From: Clostridia bacterium
GTDB lineage: Bacteria; Bacillota_A; Clostridia; TANB77; CAG-508
Reading direction: 5' to 3'
NCBI GenBank assembly: GCA_017621295.1
Contig: JAGATI010000121.1
Coordinates: 1-10,496, forward strand
DNA: 10,496 bases
Under the pieces are notes generated by a model, which was given only the letters and a program-made list of their open reading frames with translations, was not told where the DNA came from and made no database searches. How positions within the stretch are numbered: the stretch's first letter is position 1; each line of letters begins with the position of its first letter. Of this stretch, positions 1 through 4,914 are shown piece by piece. The translations under genes and the position numbers were made by a program.

Positions 1-152
1 CCGCTTCGGTTTTAGCTAAAATTATGGGACACGCAAATGTAGCAACTACTTTAAATGTATATTGTGAAGTATTTGATAAATTTAAAAAAGAACATCTTGA
101 TATGTCCTTTGAATACCTTGAAAAACAAGGGCTTACTATTGATTTTAAATAA
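1..152 (+). CDS. Tyrosine recombinase (phage integrase), C-terminal end only
   Basis: The frame is open from the left edge (first full codon at 3) to TAA at 150-152, giving 49 residues. The segment IMGHANVATTLNVY matches the C-terminal catalytic boxes of tyrosine recombinases: the GH pair is the second His box and the Tyr closing the motif is the expected nucleophile. The following CEVFDKFKKEH is the usual tail helix of Gram-positive phage integrases. Such enzymes catalyse site-specific integration and excision between attP and attB. The 3' end faces a terminator and the truA-like attachment region, as expected for an integrase beside its own att site. The start and the N-terminal arm-binding domain lie outside the window. 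Confidence 0.93.
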   Translation, partial: ASVLAKIMGHANVATTLNVYCEVFDKFKKEHLDMSFEYLEKQGLTIDFK

Positions 153-158
153 TGATTT

Positions 159-178
159 ATACAGCCACCGTTACAGCC
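159..178 (+). repeat. Left pair of ACAGCC repeats (candidate integrase arm sites)
   Basis: ATACAGCC (159-166) and TTACAGCC (171-178) are direct repeats with starts 12 bp apart, just after the integrase stop. The same paired motif recurs at 434-452 on the other side of the truA-like segment. Paired direct repeats flanking a core are typical of arm-type binding sites for tyrosine recombinases. The repeat is seen; its function is inferred. Confidence 0.45.
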
Positions 179-249
179 TTGCATAATATTTTCAAAATAT
201 TTTATATTTATTTTAAAATATATTGAAAATGTAAAATGCTTTAATATAT

Positions 250-295
250 AGGGTTTGATATACTTTGAAATAAATTCAAAATATTTTCAAACCCT
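250..295 (+). terminator. Rho-independent terminator after integrase
   Basis: The outer stem AGGGTTTGA (250-258) pairs perfectly with TCAAACCCT (287-295). An inner stem TTTGAA (264-269) pairs with TTCAAA (275-280), and the segment between them pairs imperfectly. A T-rich tail (TATTTTTAG) follows on the plus strand, so transcription from the integrase should end here, before the truA-like segment. Confidence 0.65.
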
Positions 296-368
296 TATTT
301 TTAGTCTGCTTTTGCCATCCATTGAAGTCTTTTCCATCATATTCAATTGTTAGTTTTATATTTCTCAA
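276..368 (-). pseudogene. truA: TruA N-terminal fragment carried at the attachment site
   Basis: The minus-strand frame from a TTG at 366-368 reads LRNIKLTIEYDGKDFNGWQKQ before similarity ends at about 306, then runs nine more residues to TGA at 276-278. IKLTIEYDG.xF.GWQ is the conserved N-terminus of tRNA pseudouridine synthase A, which modifies the tRNA anticodon stem-loop (U38-U40). A GGAGAG ribosome binding site sits at 375-380, 6 nt upstream, so translation signals are kept. The fragment is about 21 TruA residues of a protein that is normally near 245, and it lacks the catalytic Asp. It is best explained as a phage-carried replacement 5' end that restores truA after integration. Alternatively it is the host 5' remnant at an attachment junction. 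Confidence 0.75.
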
Positions 369-433
369 TTCTTACTCTCCGTTCATTTTTAAGTTTTTTT
401 GTTTTATATTTTTATATTTTTTCTTCTTATATA

Positions 434-452
434 ATACAGCCTTATTACAGCC
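434..452 (+). repeat. Right pair of ACAGCC repeats (candidate integrase arm sites)
   Basis: ATACAGCC (434-441) and TTACAGCC (445-452) have starts 11 bp apart and repeat the arrangement at 159-178. They lie between the ribosome binding site of the TruA fragment and the stop of the 40-aa ORF. See the left pair for interpretation. Confidence 0.45.
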
Positions 453-465
453 TTTGAAAAATAAA

Positions 466-588
466 TTATTTTTCTTTCCAATTAAAGCCATCTTTTACAC
501 CAATTTTATAAATCTTTTCAGTATATCCTGGAAAGATTCTTTGTAATATTTTATCAAACATATTTAATTCTATCAAGTTATTCTTCAT
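466..588 (-). CDS. 40-aa protein of unknown function beside the att site
   Basis: This short ORF starts at ATG 586-588 with a strong AAAGGAGGG ribosome binding site (cctcct at 595-600, 6-nt gap), which makes it convincing despite its length. The product begins MKNNLIELNMFDKILQRIFP and ends KDGFNWKEK. It has no obvious signal peptide or membrane segment. It is cotranscribed in orientation with the TruA fragment about 100 bp downstream, so in an integrated phage its promoter could also drive the restored truA. A small integration or excision factor is possible from position alone, but I see no motif that proves it. Confidence 0.6.
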   Translation of the reverse strand: MKNNLIELNMFDKILQRIFPGYTEKIYKIGVKDGFNWKEK

Positions 589-603
589 AATATCCCTCCT
601 TTT

Positions 604-640
604 AGAGATATCTCTTACATAATATTTTACCATATTATGT
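604..640. promoter_or_regulatory. Operator-like dyads upstream of the 40-aa ORF
   Basis: AGAGATATCTCT (604-615) is a perfect 12-bp palindrome just ahead of the ribosome binding site. ACATAATAT (617-625) and ATATTATGT (632-640) form a perfect 9-bp inverted repeat with a 6-bp spacer. The larger dyad overlaps minus-strand -10-like hexamers (TATTAT at 619-624 or TAAAAT at 624-629). It is therefore placed where a repressor would control the 40-aa ORF and, after integration, truA. No good -35 is visible. Confidence 0.35.
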
Positions 641-718
641 TAAATAAAATAACTATACTGGACGATAGATACACACTTGTTTTTCATTGATATTAAGCTA
701 CTTACAAAAAACGACAAA

Positions 719-883
719 TTACGACAAATTTTTCACTAACTCATCTATATATTCACTAGCAGAGTTTTCTTCTTCTAAATTCTTTTGTGTTAGTTTAATA
801 TAATCAGATGCTTTTTTATATTCTTTGTTTTGAATAAAATCATTAATAGTATTTAATACATCATTAACTTCTTTGTTTTTCAT
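719..883 (-). CDS. Small acidic/lysine-rich protein of unknown function, 54 aa
   Basis: The start chosen is ATG 881-883 because AGAGGTG (890-896) lies 6 nt upstream; an in-frame ATG at 899-901 would put that ribosome binding site inside the gene. The product, MKNKEVNDVLNTINDF onward, is rich in Lys, Glu and Asn and probably helical, with NKEYKKASDYIKLTQKNLEE resembling a short helical-repeat unit. It has no membrane segment. It is divergent from the XRE/MutS-like pair and has a good sigma-A promoter of its own. I do not recognise the family. Position between lysis genes and att suggests an accessory (moron) or regulatory role. Confidence 0.6.
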   Translation of the reverse strand: MKNKEVNDVLNTINDFIQNKEYKKASDYIKLTQKNLEEENSASEYIDELVKNLS

Positions 884-905
884 AATATGCACCTCTTTCA
901 TACAT

Positions 906-934
906 ATTATATCTTAATTACCTATTTTTAACAA
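906..934 (-). promoter_or_regulatory. Sigma-A promoter for the 54-aa gene
   Basis: On the minus strand, -35 TTGTTA (929-934) and -10 TATAAT (906-911, perfect consensus) are separated by 17 bp. They lie just upstream of the ribosome binding site at 890-896. Confidence 0.65.
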
Positions 935-968
935 TAGTTATCGCTCATTAAACTCAAATAGCAGATAG

Positions 969-997
969 TTAAAATATTCGTTAGTTTCATTTAAAAT
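969..997 (+). promoter_or_regulatory. Probable promoter of the XRE/MutS-like operon
   Basis: TTAAAA (969-974) and TAAAAT (992-997) are 17 bp apart, and the ribosome binding site follows at 1012-1019. TAATAT at 1001-1006 is an alternative -10 without a clear -35. The heptamer ATAGTTA occurs at 934-940 and 965-971, 31 bp apart, touching the -35 boxes of both divergent promoters, so it could be an operator for the adjacent regulator. Confidence 0.4.
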
Positions 998-1024
998 AGA
1001 TAATATGAAAGAGAGGTGGTTTAG

Positions 1025-1237
1025 ATGATTCATTTAAGAGTAAAAGAAATATTAAAAGAACAAAAGAAAACAAAATATTGGTTTGTAAAAAAGATGGAAG
1101 GCGGTTATCAATCACTTTCGCATATGATGAATAATGAAACAAGCAGTATTCGTTTTGATACTTTAGAAAAAATGTGTGATGTACTTAATTGTGAAATTGG
1201 AGATATAATTGTTAGAAAGAAAGGAAAGAGAAAATAA
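1025..1237 (+). CDS. XRE/Cro-type helix-turn-helix regulator, 70 aa
   Basis: This is a small single-domain Cro/CI-like DNA-binding protein of the YozG-like type. The order is as expected: LRVKEILKEQKKTKYWFVKK (helices 1-2), then YQSLSHMMNNETSSI (turn and recognition helix), then FDTLEKMCDVLNCEIGDII, the typical closing helices of this family. The C-terminus is basic (RKKGKRK). ATG at 1025 is preceded by GAGAGGTGG. The TAA at 1235-1237 overlaps the ATG of the next gene by one base, so the two are translationally coupled. It probably regulates its own operon and perhaps the divergent 54-aa gene. The lysogeny repressor of the phage may be a different, unseen gene. Confidence 0.85.
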   Translation: MIHLRVKEILKEQKKTKYWFVKKMEGGYQSLSHMMNNETSSIRFDTLEKMCDVLNCEIGDIIVRKKGKRK

Positions 1238-1623
1238 TGAGTAAATTATTAAAACAATATGAAGAATTAAAAAAACAAGATCCTGAAAAAATTTATATTT
1301 TTAAAGTAGGTATTTTTTATAATATTTTAAATGAAGATGCCAGAATAGTCTCAAACACAATAGGTTTAAAACTAACTGATTTAAGTCCAGAAATAGTAAA
1401 ATGTGGCTTTCCAATCGCCAAATTAGAAAAATATACACATTTACTAGAATCTCATAACTTAAAATTCCAGGTAGTATCTAACCCAGCACCTTCAAATCAA
1501 AACACTTCTTATTATGACAGTATTATTAAGAAAATACAAGATATTGACTTAAATAATACTACTTGTAAAGAAGCATTTGATATATTATATAATATACAAC
1601 AAAAAATAAAAAATATACAATAA
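1237..1623 (+). CDS. Standalone MutS domain I-like protein, 128 aa
   Basis: Residues 4-80 resemble the N-terminal mismatch-recognition domain of MutS: LLKQYEELKKQDPEKIYIFK, then GIFYNILNEDARIVS (25-39), then LGLKLT-like TIGLKLTD and CGFPIAKLEKYTHLL, ending LKFQVV. In MutS the G-x-F-Y-E motif supplies the Phe that stacks on the mismatch and the Glu that contacts it. Here the Phe (F27) is kept and the Glu is Asn (N29). There are no connector, clamp or ATPase domains; MutS itself is over 800 aa. The tail from about 85 (PSNQNTSYYDSIIKKIQDID onward) is a short helical extension. It is coupled to the XRE gene. From memory, MutS-like (MSL) genes have been listed as DGR accessory genes in a survey of these elements, which would tie it to the retroelement 2.2 kb away. 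A phage-encoded mismatch-repair modulator is the alternative. Confidence 0.75.
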   Translation: MSKLLKQYEELKKQDPEKIYIFKVGIFYNILNEDARIVSNTIGLKLTDLSPEIVKCGFPIAKLEKYTHLLESHNLKFQVVSNPAPSNQNTSYYDSIIKKIQDIDLNNTTCKEAFDILYNIQQKIKNIQ

Positions 1624-1646
1624 AGAGGAGAGTTTTTTCTCCTCTT
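1623..1646 (+). terminator. Terminator of the XRE/MutS-like operon
   Basis: AAGAGGAGA (1623-1631) pairs perfectly with TCTCCTCTT (1638-1646) around a 6-nt loop. It starts at the stop codon and is followed by T-rich GTTAATTTTTATAT. Confidence 0.75.
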
Positions 1647-1702
1647 GTTAATTTTTATATCATTTTTGTAAACTTTTGCACTTTTTTTGTTATTTTTTCT
1701 CA

Positions 1703-1729
1703 AAAAATGATACATTTTGTATCATTTTT
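1703..1729 (-). terminator. Hairpin after the endolysin gene, probable terminator
   Basis: AAAAATGATAC (1703-1713) and GTATCATTTTT (1719-1729) form an 11-bp perfect stem with a 5-nt loop, 27 bp past the endolysin stop. Read on the minus strand the core stem ends in a run of six T. An outer inverted repeat TGCACT (1677-1682) / AGTGCA (1739-1744) encloses it. TATCATTTTTGTAAA occurs twice (1658-1672 and 1720-1734), so the left arm could also pair with the distal copy. Confidence 0.55.
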
Positions 1730-1755
1730 GTAAAAAACAGTGCATTTTTATTTTG

Positions 1756-2715
1756 CTACACTTTTATTAAGTTATTTTTATGTATTGCTGCAGTTACAGT
1801 TTTTCCTTTACCAATTACAACTCTATCTCCGTTTACTTCAATAACATCATAAATAGTAGAATATACAAAAGATGCCAAATTTCCACCTGTATATGTTTTT
1901 GCACCTTGCTTTACTTTTACTTTATTACCTTTTTCTATTTTTGATGAAGTAGTAATTGTTTCTACTTTTCCTGATGATATTTTTTCTACATAATCTAAAC
2001 TAATCCATCCTGCACCTGATTTAAGTTTTCCCCATTTAGATGCTCCTGTGCCTTCTTTTTCTGCGACTATTGTATAAACTCCATGATCTTTTATTTGTCC
2101 TACTACAGCATAATTTGTACCTGCATCTGCTCTTATATTTAATACATCTGCAGTTACTTTTACTAAATATCCTTCTGAAGAAGTAGGATTTGTATTTTCT
2201 GCAGGTTTTTCAATATTATTTATTTTATTGGCTTGTTCTGCAATATAATCCATTTTAGATAATAGATAATCACCAGGGCAAGTTGTAGCAGCATACATTC
2301 TATGCCATACTAAATTTTGACCTTTTACAAGTTTACCTAAATTATTTCTTTTTGCAATATCTGCAACTAATTCTATAAGTTTATTTAAAACAGCATCGGA
2401 AACAGGATAATTTCCTCCTAATGAACTATTTGATGTTTCAATAGTTACCGATTTACAATTTGAATCCCAATTAGAATTACAATAAGATGTATTTTCTTCA
2501 TCTACATATAAACCTACTTCTGCATCTTTTCCTATACCATAATTACTAGAAGCTTTTCTACTTCCGTTTTGAAATATACCACCACATTGTTTTGCAGTTA
2601 ATATTCCTGCCATATGATGTATTGCAATTTTTTCAATTTTTCTTCCACTTCTTCCAACAGTATAATTGTTAGAATGTGCAGGCACTTTTATATTTACTAA
2701 ACTTGAATTACTCAT
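1756..2715 (-). CDS. Endolysin: N-acetylmuramoyl-L-alanine amidase with SH3 wall-binding region
   Basis: This 319-aa enzyme should cleave the amide bond between MurNAc and the stem peptide to release phage progeny. Residues 25-160 form an Amidase_2/PGRP-type zinc domain. The predicted zinc ligands are H33 in IAIHHMAG, then H138 and C146 in WHRMYAATTCPGD. Residues 183-245 look like a bacterial SH3 domain (VTADVLNIRADAGTNYAVVG; WGKLKSGAGWISLDYV). The last 60 residues (KVKVKQGAKTYTGGNLASFV onward) form a second SH3-like module often found at the end of clostridial phage lysins. There is no signal peptide, so export depends on the holin. ATG 2713-2715 overlaps the stop of the 24-aa ORF (TAATG), and its ribosome binding site AAAGGAG lies inside that ORF. 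Confidence 0.93.
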   Translation of the reverse strand: MSNSSLVNIKVPAHSNNYTVGRSGRKIEKIAIHHMAGILTAKQCGGIFQNGSRKASSNYGIGKDAEVGLYVDEENTSYCNSNWDSNCKSVTIETSNSSLGGNYPVSDAVLNKLIELVADIAKRNNLGKLVKGQNLVWHRMYAATTCPGDYLLSKMDYIAEQANKINNIEKPAENTNPTSSEGYLVKVTADVLNIRADAGTNYAVVGQIKDHGVYTIVAEKEGTGASKWGKLKSGAGWISLDYVEKISSGKVETITTSSKIEKGNKVKVKQGAKTYTGGNLASFVYSTIYDVIEVNGDRVVIGKGKTVTAAIHKNNLIKV

Positions 2716-2789
2716 TATTCTTCTTCTCCTTTCCCATTTGTAAATTCTTTTTCCATTTCTTCAGATAAAACAATTTCTTTTTCTTCCAT
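2715..2789 (-). CDS. 24-aa leader ORF coupled to the endolysin
   Basis: ATG 2787-2789 is preceded by AAGGA (2798-2802) at 8 nt. The product begins MEEKEIVLSEEMEKEF and ends NGKGEEE, very acidic with no membrane segment. Its TAA (2715-2717) overlaps the endolysin ATG, so ribosomes finishing it could start the lysin. Similar tiny acidic ORFs ending in NGKG-acidic tails occur among clostridial phage tail and lysis genes, as I recall. A regulatory leader or a real microprotein are both possible. Confidence 0.5.
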   Translation of the reverse strand: MEEKEIVLSEEMEKEFTNGKGEEE

Positions 2790-2815
2790 GAAAATCATCC
2801 TTTCTTTAATAAAAT

Positions 2816-2852
2816 AAATACTGGAAGATTTTTAAGTTTTCTTCCAGTATTT
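2816..2852 (-). terminator. Strong 13-bp hairpin between holin and endolysin
   Basis: AAATACTGGAAGA (2816-2828) pairs perfectly with TCTTCCAGTATTT (2840-2852), with an 11-nt loop. In the minus direction it is followed by a T-rich stretch (TTTATTTTATT), as in an intrinsic terminator or attenuator. Read-through would be needed for holin-lysin cotranscription, unless the lysin has its own promoter, which I could not find. Confidence 0.6.
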
Positions 2853-2854
2853 TT

Positions 2855-2883
2855 ATAATGCCGTAATTTTTTTACGGTATTAT
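2855..2883. repeat. Second hairpin overlapping the holin stop codon
   Basis: ATAATGCCGTAA (2855-2866) pairs with TTACGGTATTAT (2872-2883), 12 pairs including one G-T, with a loop of five T. It lies directly beside the 2816-2852 hairpin and covers the stop codon of the 56-aa gene. The tandem pair may act together as terminator or mRNA-processing structure. Confidence 0.5.
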
Positions 2884-3050
2884 TCTGATTTACTTTCTTT
2901 TAATTGAGTACCAAAATAAAATGCTATAATCATCAAATATATTTGTTCAATATCCATTTGTCCCATTACAGCTTTATAAGCTACAACTAAAGTCAATATT
3001 AAGGTTACTAAACTTTTAACATTAATTAATTTTGCGATTTTTTCCTTCAT
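2880..3050 (-). CDS. Holin-like small membrane protein, 56 aa
   Basis: ATG 3048-3050 has a perfect AGGAGG (3058-3063) 7 nt upstream; the stop is TAA 2880-2882. The product has two hydrophobic segments, VKSLVTLILTLVVAYKAVMG (11-30) and IEQIYLMIIAFYFGTQL (34-50), a basic N-terminus (MKEKIAK) and a charged C-terminus (KESKSE). That pattern fits small phage holins with two membrane spans that open the membrane for the endolysin. Its position between the XhlA-like gene and the amidase supports this. Its ribosome binding site overlaps the stop codon of the upstream gene. Family assignment is by topology and context, not by a recognised motif. Confidence 0.75.
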   Translation of the reverse strand: MKEKIAKLINVKSLVTLILTLVVAYKAVMGQMDIEQIYLMIIAFYFGTQLKESKSE

Positions 3051-3061
3051 AACAAAACCTC

Positions 3062-3343
3062 CTATTTTAAACCTAATTTAAAAAGAGCATATGCTAGTAT
3101 TGCATAGAATAAATAATCAATTAATTTATCCCATTTCATACCTTTTTGCTCTTTTCCTTTTTGTATATCATTTTTTATTGCTGTTACAGTATTTTCAACA
3201 TTTCCCATTCTATAATCCATTTTTTCCATTATAGAATAGGTTTTTTCAAGACTATCTAGTCTTGCATCGTGTTCATCTAATCTTTTTGTATTTGACTTTG
3301 CTCTTTCTTCTAAATGAGCTATTGCAACTTCTGGACTATCCAT
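3062..3343 (-). CDS. XhlA-family lysis-associated membrane protein, 93 aa
   Basis: The N-terminal two thirds are a charged coiled coil (AIAHLEERAKSNTKRLDEHD, then ARLDSLEKTYSIMEKMDYRM), followed by one C-terminal membrane span (about 73-91, LIDYLFYAILAYALFKLGL). This is the layout of XhlA (hemolysin XhlA family), a membrane partner of the phage holin known from Bacillus prophage PBSX. ATG 3341-3343 is preceded by AGAGGAG at about 7 nt. It is the first gene of the lysis cassette, right after the terminator that closes the tail/DGR operon. Confidence 0.85.
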   Translation of the reverse strand: MDSPEVAIAHLEERAKSNTKRLDEHDARLDSLEKTYSIMEKMDYRMGNVENTVTAIKNDIQKGKEQKGMKWDKLIDYLFYAILAYALFKLGLK

Positions 3344-3366
3344 TTTTTCTCTCCTCTCTTGTAAGA

Positions 3367-3396
3367 AAAAGAAGACCTTAATCTAGGTCTTCTTTT
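3367..3396 (-). terminator. Intrinsic terminator closing the tail/DGR operon
   Basis: AAAAGAAGACCT (3367-3378) pairs perfectly with AGGTCTTCTTTT (3385-3396) around a 6-nt loop. On the minus strand the stem is followed by a T-rich tail (TTTTTCTT). It overlaps the stop codon of the chaperone gene and separates the tail module from lysis. It could also work in the other direction. Confidence 0.7.
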
Positions 3397-3890
3397 CTTG
3401 GCCATATTACATTATAGGGAAATCCTTCTTGTTTAGTAATATCCCTTAATTCTTGTCTATATTTTGACATATTATTGTTTAATATATTGCCTATTCCTTT
3501 AAATACCTTTATTACTACTGTTAATAAATTTGTTGCAGTAATTTCTTCAGGTATTTCAATTCCTAATCTGTCTATGCACATTTCCTTATCTGTTTCTTCT
3601 AATAATTTATTTCTTTGTTCTCTAACCATTGAAGCTACTTCGTTATATTCATTGTTTTTTGCAAGTTCTAACCATTTGTTGTATTTTTCTTCATTGTCAT
3701 TTAATTCTTGTTCTAATTCATCCCTGTAATTAGTATTTAGTCTGTATGTATCATAAGAATATCTTTTTTCATTATCTTCCAAACTTTCTAATTCTTGAAT
3801 ATTATCAAAAAATACAAGATCGCACTTGCCATTAATTATATTTTCTATTTCAAATTTATTTTTTGGCTGTAAGTTGCTTTCTGCTTTCAT
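3378..3890 (-). CDS. Phage tail-fibre assembly / tail assembly chaperone-like protein, 170 aa
   Basis: The C-terminal block YRQELRDITKQEGFPYNVIWP is the signature of phage tail-assembly chaperones (pattern YRQ.LRD...Q.GFP..v.WP), which help receptor-binding fibre proteins fold or load and are not part of the virion. The middle is helical and charged (QELNDNEEKYNKWLELAKNN). ATG 3888-3890 has AGGAG (3900-3904) at 9 nt. The first 35 bp overlap the reverse transcriptase gene in another frame, so the two are coupled. Its natural client is the tail protein whose C-terminus is diversified upstream. No Avd-like four-helix signature is evident, although a divergent accessory role in the DGR cannot be excluded. 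Confidence 0.75.
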   Translation of the reverse strand: MKAESNLQPKNKFEIENIINGKCDLVFFDNIQELESLEDNEKRYSYDTYRLNTNYRDELEQELNDNEEKYNKWLELAKNNEYNEVASMVREQRNKLLEETDKEMCIDRLGIEIPEEITATNLLTVVIKVFKGIGNILNNNMSKYRQELRDITKQEGFPYNVIWPRKEDLD

Positions 3891-4914
3891 TTTTAATCAC
3901 TCCTTTACACTTATTTAAATCTACATATGGTTTCACATATTTTTCATTAAATTTATAAGAATCACAATGTTTTAACCATCCATAATAGCTTAAAGATGCA
4001 CTTGCATCTTTATAAGTAATTTTTTGCTTTTTAGATATTTTTTTATATCTTCTTTTTATTCTCAAAAAATTACTTTTTCGTAAAGTAGTGTACCCTCTAT
4101 AAAATCTATATCCTAAAAAATCAATTGGTCTAGAATCAACTTTAAACAATTGCCAATTTTCTTTTAATAATAAATCTTCATTTTTTAAATATTCTTCTAT
4201 TTTATCCTTTATTTTATGTAGTTCTTTTTTGTTTCTATGAAATAATACCATATCATCCATATATCTTAAATAATATGGAACTTTTAAATCTTCTTTTATG
4301 TAATGATCTAAATTTTGTAAGAAGAAATTTGCAAACCATTGTGAAGTATAATTTCCAATAGGTACTCCCTGCTCTGCACTATCTATTATTTTGTCAATTA
4401 AATCTAATGTATCTCTATCTTTTATAATTCGCAAAAATTTTCTTTTTAAAATACTTTGATTTATACTTGGATAAAACTTTTTAATATCTAACTTCAAACA
4501 ATATTTAGTATTTTTTCTATCTCTAACAAGTATCTTTTTTAAGTATTTTAATCCATGCATTATTCCACGATTTTTTATTGAACCACAACAATATTCGTAC
4601 ATTCCTTTCATTATAAAGGGCTCTATTTGTTGCATTAATGCCCAATGTACTACTTGATCAGGATAAAAACAAGGTTTATATATAATTCTTTCTTTTTTTC
4701 TTACTCCATCGTGTATTTTCATTTCTACATATGGTTTTGGAGTATAAGTCTTTTTTGAAAGTTTATTATATATATCATCCACATAAAATATAATATTATT
4801 TATTACTTGTTGTACATTATCTCTATTCTTTTTGCCTTTTGAAGCATTTAATATAGCTTTATAGATATTATTTTTATCTATAATTTTAATATAAATATTT
4901 TTAGCTGTTTTCAT
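3856..4914 (-). CDS. DGR-type reverse transcriptase, 352 aa
   Basis: Copies the TR RNA into cDNA with errors at adenines; the cDNA then replaces VR. Motifs in order: GSIKNRGIMHG (111-121, RT2-like), LKLDIKKFYPSI with D143 (motif A), IGNYTSQ (186-192), YMDD (218-221, catalytic Asp pair) and FLGYRF (266-271). The IGxxxSQ form of motif 4 is the mark of DGR RTs, where group II intron and retron enzymes differ. There is no maturase or endonuclease domain, and the length is usual for the family. The C-terminal third is strongly basic (RIKRRYKKISKKQK), fitting RNA binding. ATG 4912-4914 follows an AGGTG site, downstream of a 137-nt spacer and TR. No inactivating change is visible in the motifs. Confidence 0.96.
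   Translation of the reverse strand: MKTAKNIYIKIIDKNNIYKAILNASKGKKNRDNVQQVINNIIFYVDDIYNKLSKKTYTPKPYVEMKIHDGVRKKERIIYKPCFYPDQVVHWALMQQIEPFIMKGMYEYCCGSIKNRGIMHGLKYLKKILVRDRKNTKYCLKLDIKKFYPSINQSILKRKFLRIIKDRDTLDLIDKIIDSAEQGVPIGNYTSQWFANFFLQNLDHYIKEDLKVPYYLRYMDDMVLFHRNKKELHKIKDKIEEYLKNEDLLLKENWQLFKVDSRPIDFLGYRFYRGYTTLRKSNFLRIKRRYKKISKKQKITYKDASASLSYYGWLKHCDSYKFNEKYVKPYVDLNKCKGVIKNESRKQLTAKK

Larger units (their letters stand above)
159..452. other. Probable phage attachment region (attP-like), core within truA-like DNA
   Basis: The region lies beside the integrase 3' end. It has ACAGCC repeat pairs about equally far to the left and right of a stretch that encodes the N-terminus of TruA (306-368, minus). 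The crossover core should be the part identical to host truA, probably near 303-335, where TruA similarity stops. Arm repeats on both sides fit attP (or the junction of tandem prophages) better than attL or attR, which would keep phage arms on one side only. The exact core cannot be set without the host truA sequence. Confidence 0.5.

Noticed and set aside
322..546. 74-aa plus-strand Phe-rich ORF
   Set aside because: It lies opposite the TruA fragment and the 40-aa ORF, which have ribosome binding sites and (for TruA) recognisable protein similarity; the Phe-rich product reflects AT-rich antisense.
711..730. Tandem ACGACAAATT repeat
   Set aside because: Only two 10-bp copies over a stop codon; too short to call a functional repeat or CRISPR.
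1512..1715. 67-aa minus-strand ORF
   Set aside because: Antisense to the end of the MutS-like gene and its terminator, with no supporting signals.
3475..3729. 84-aa plus-strand ORF
   Set aside because: Antisense shadow of the chaperone gene, Ser/Leu-rich, with no ribosome binding site.
3856..4914. Group II intron or retron as the source of the RT
   Set aside because: No maturase or endonuclease domain, no intron or msr/msd context, motif 4 has the DGR form, and a matching TR/VR pair is present.
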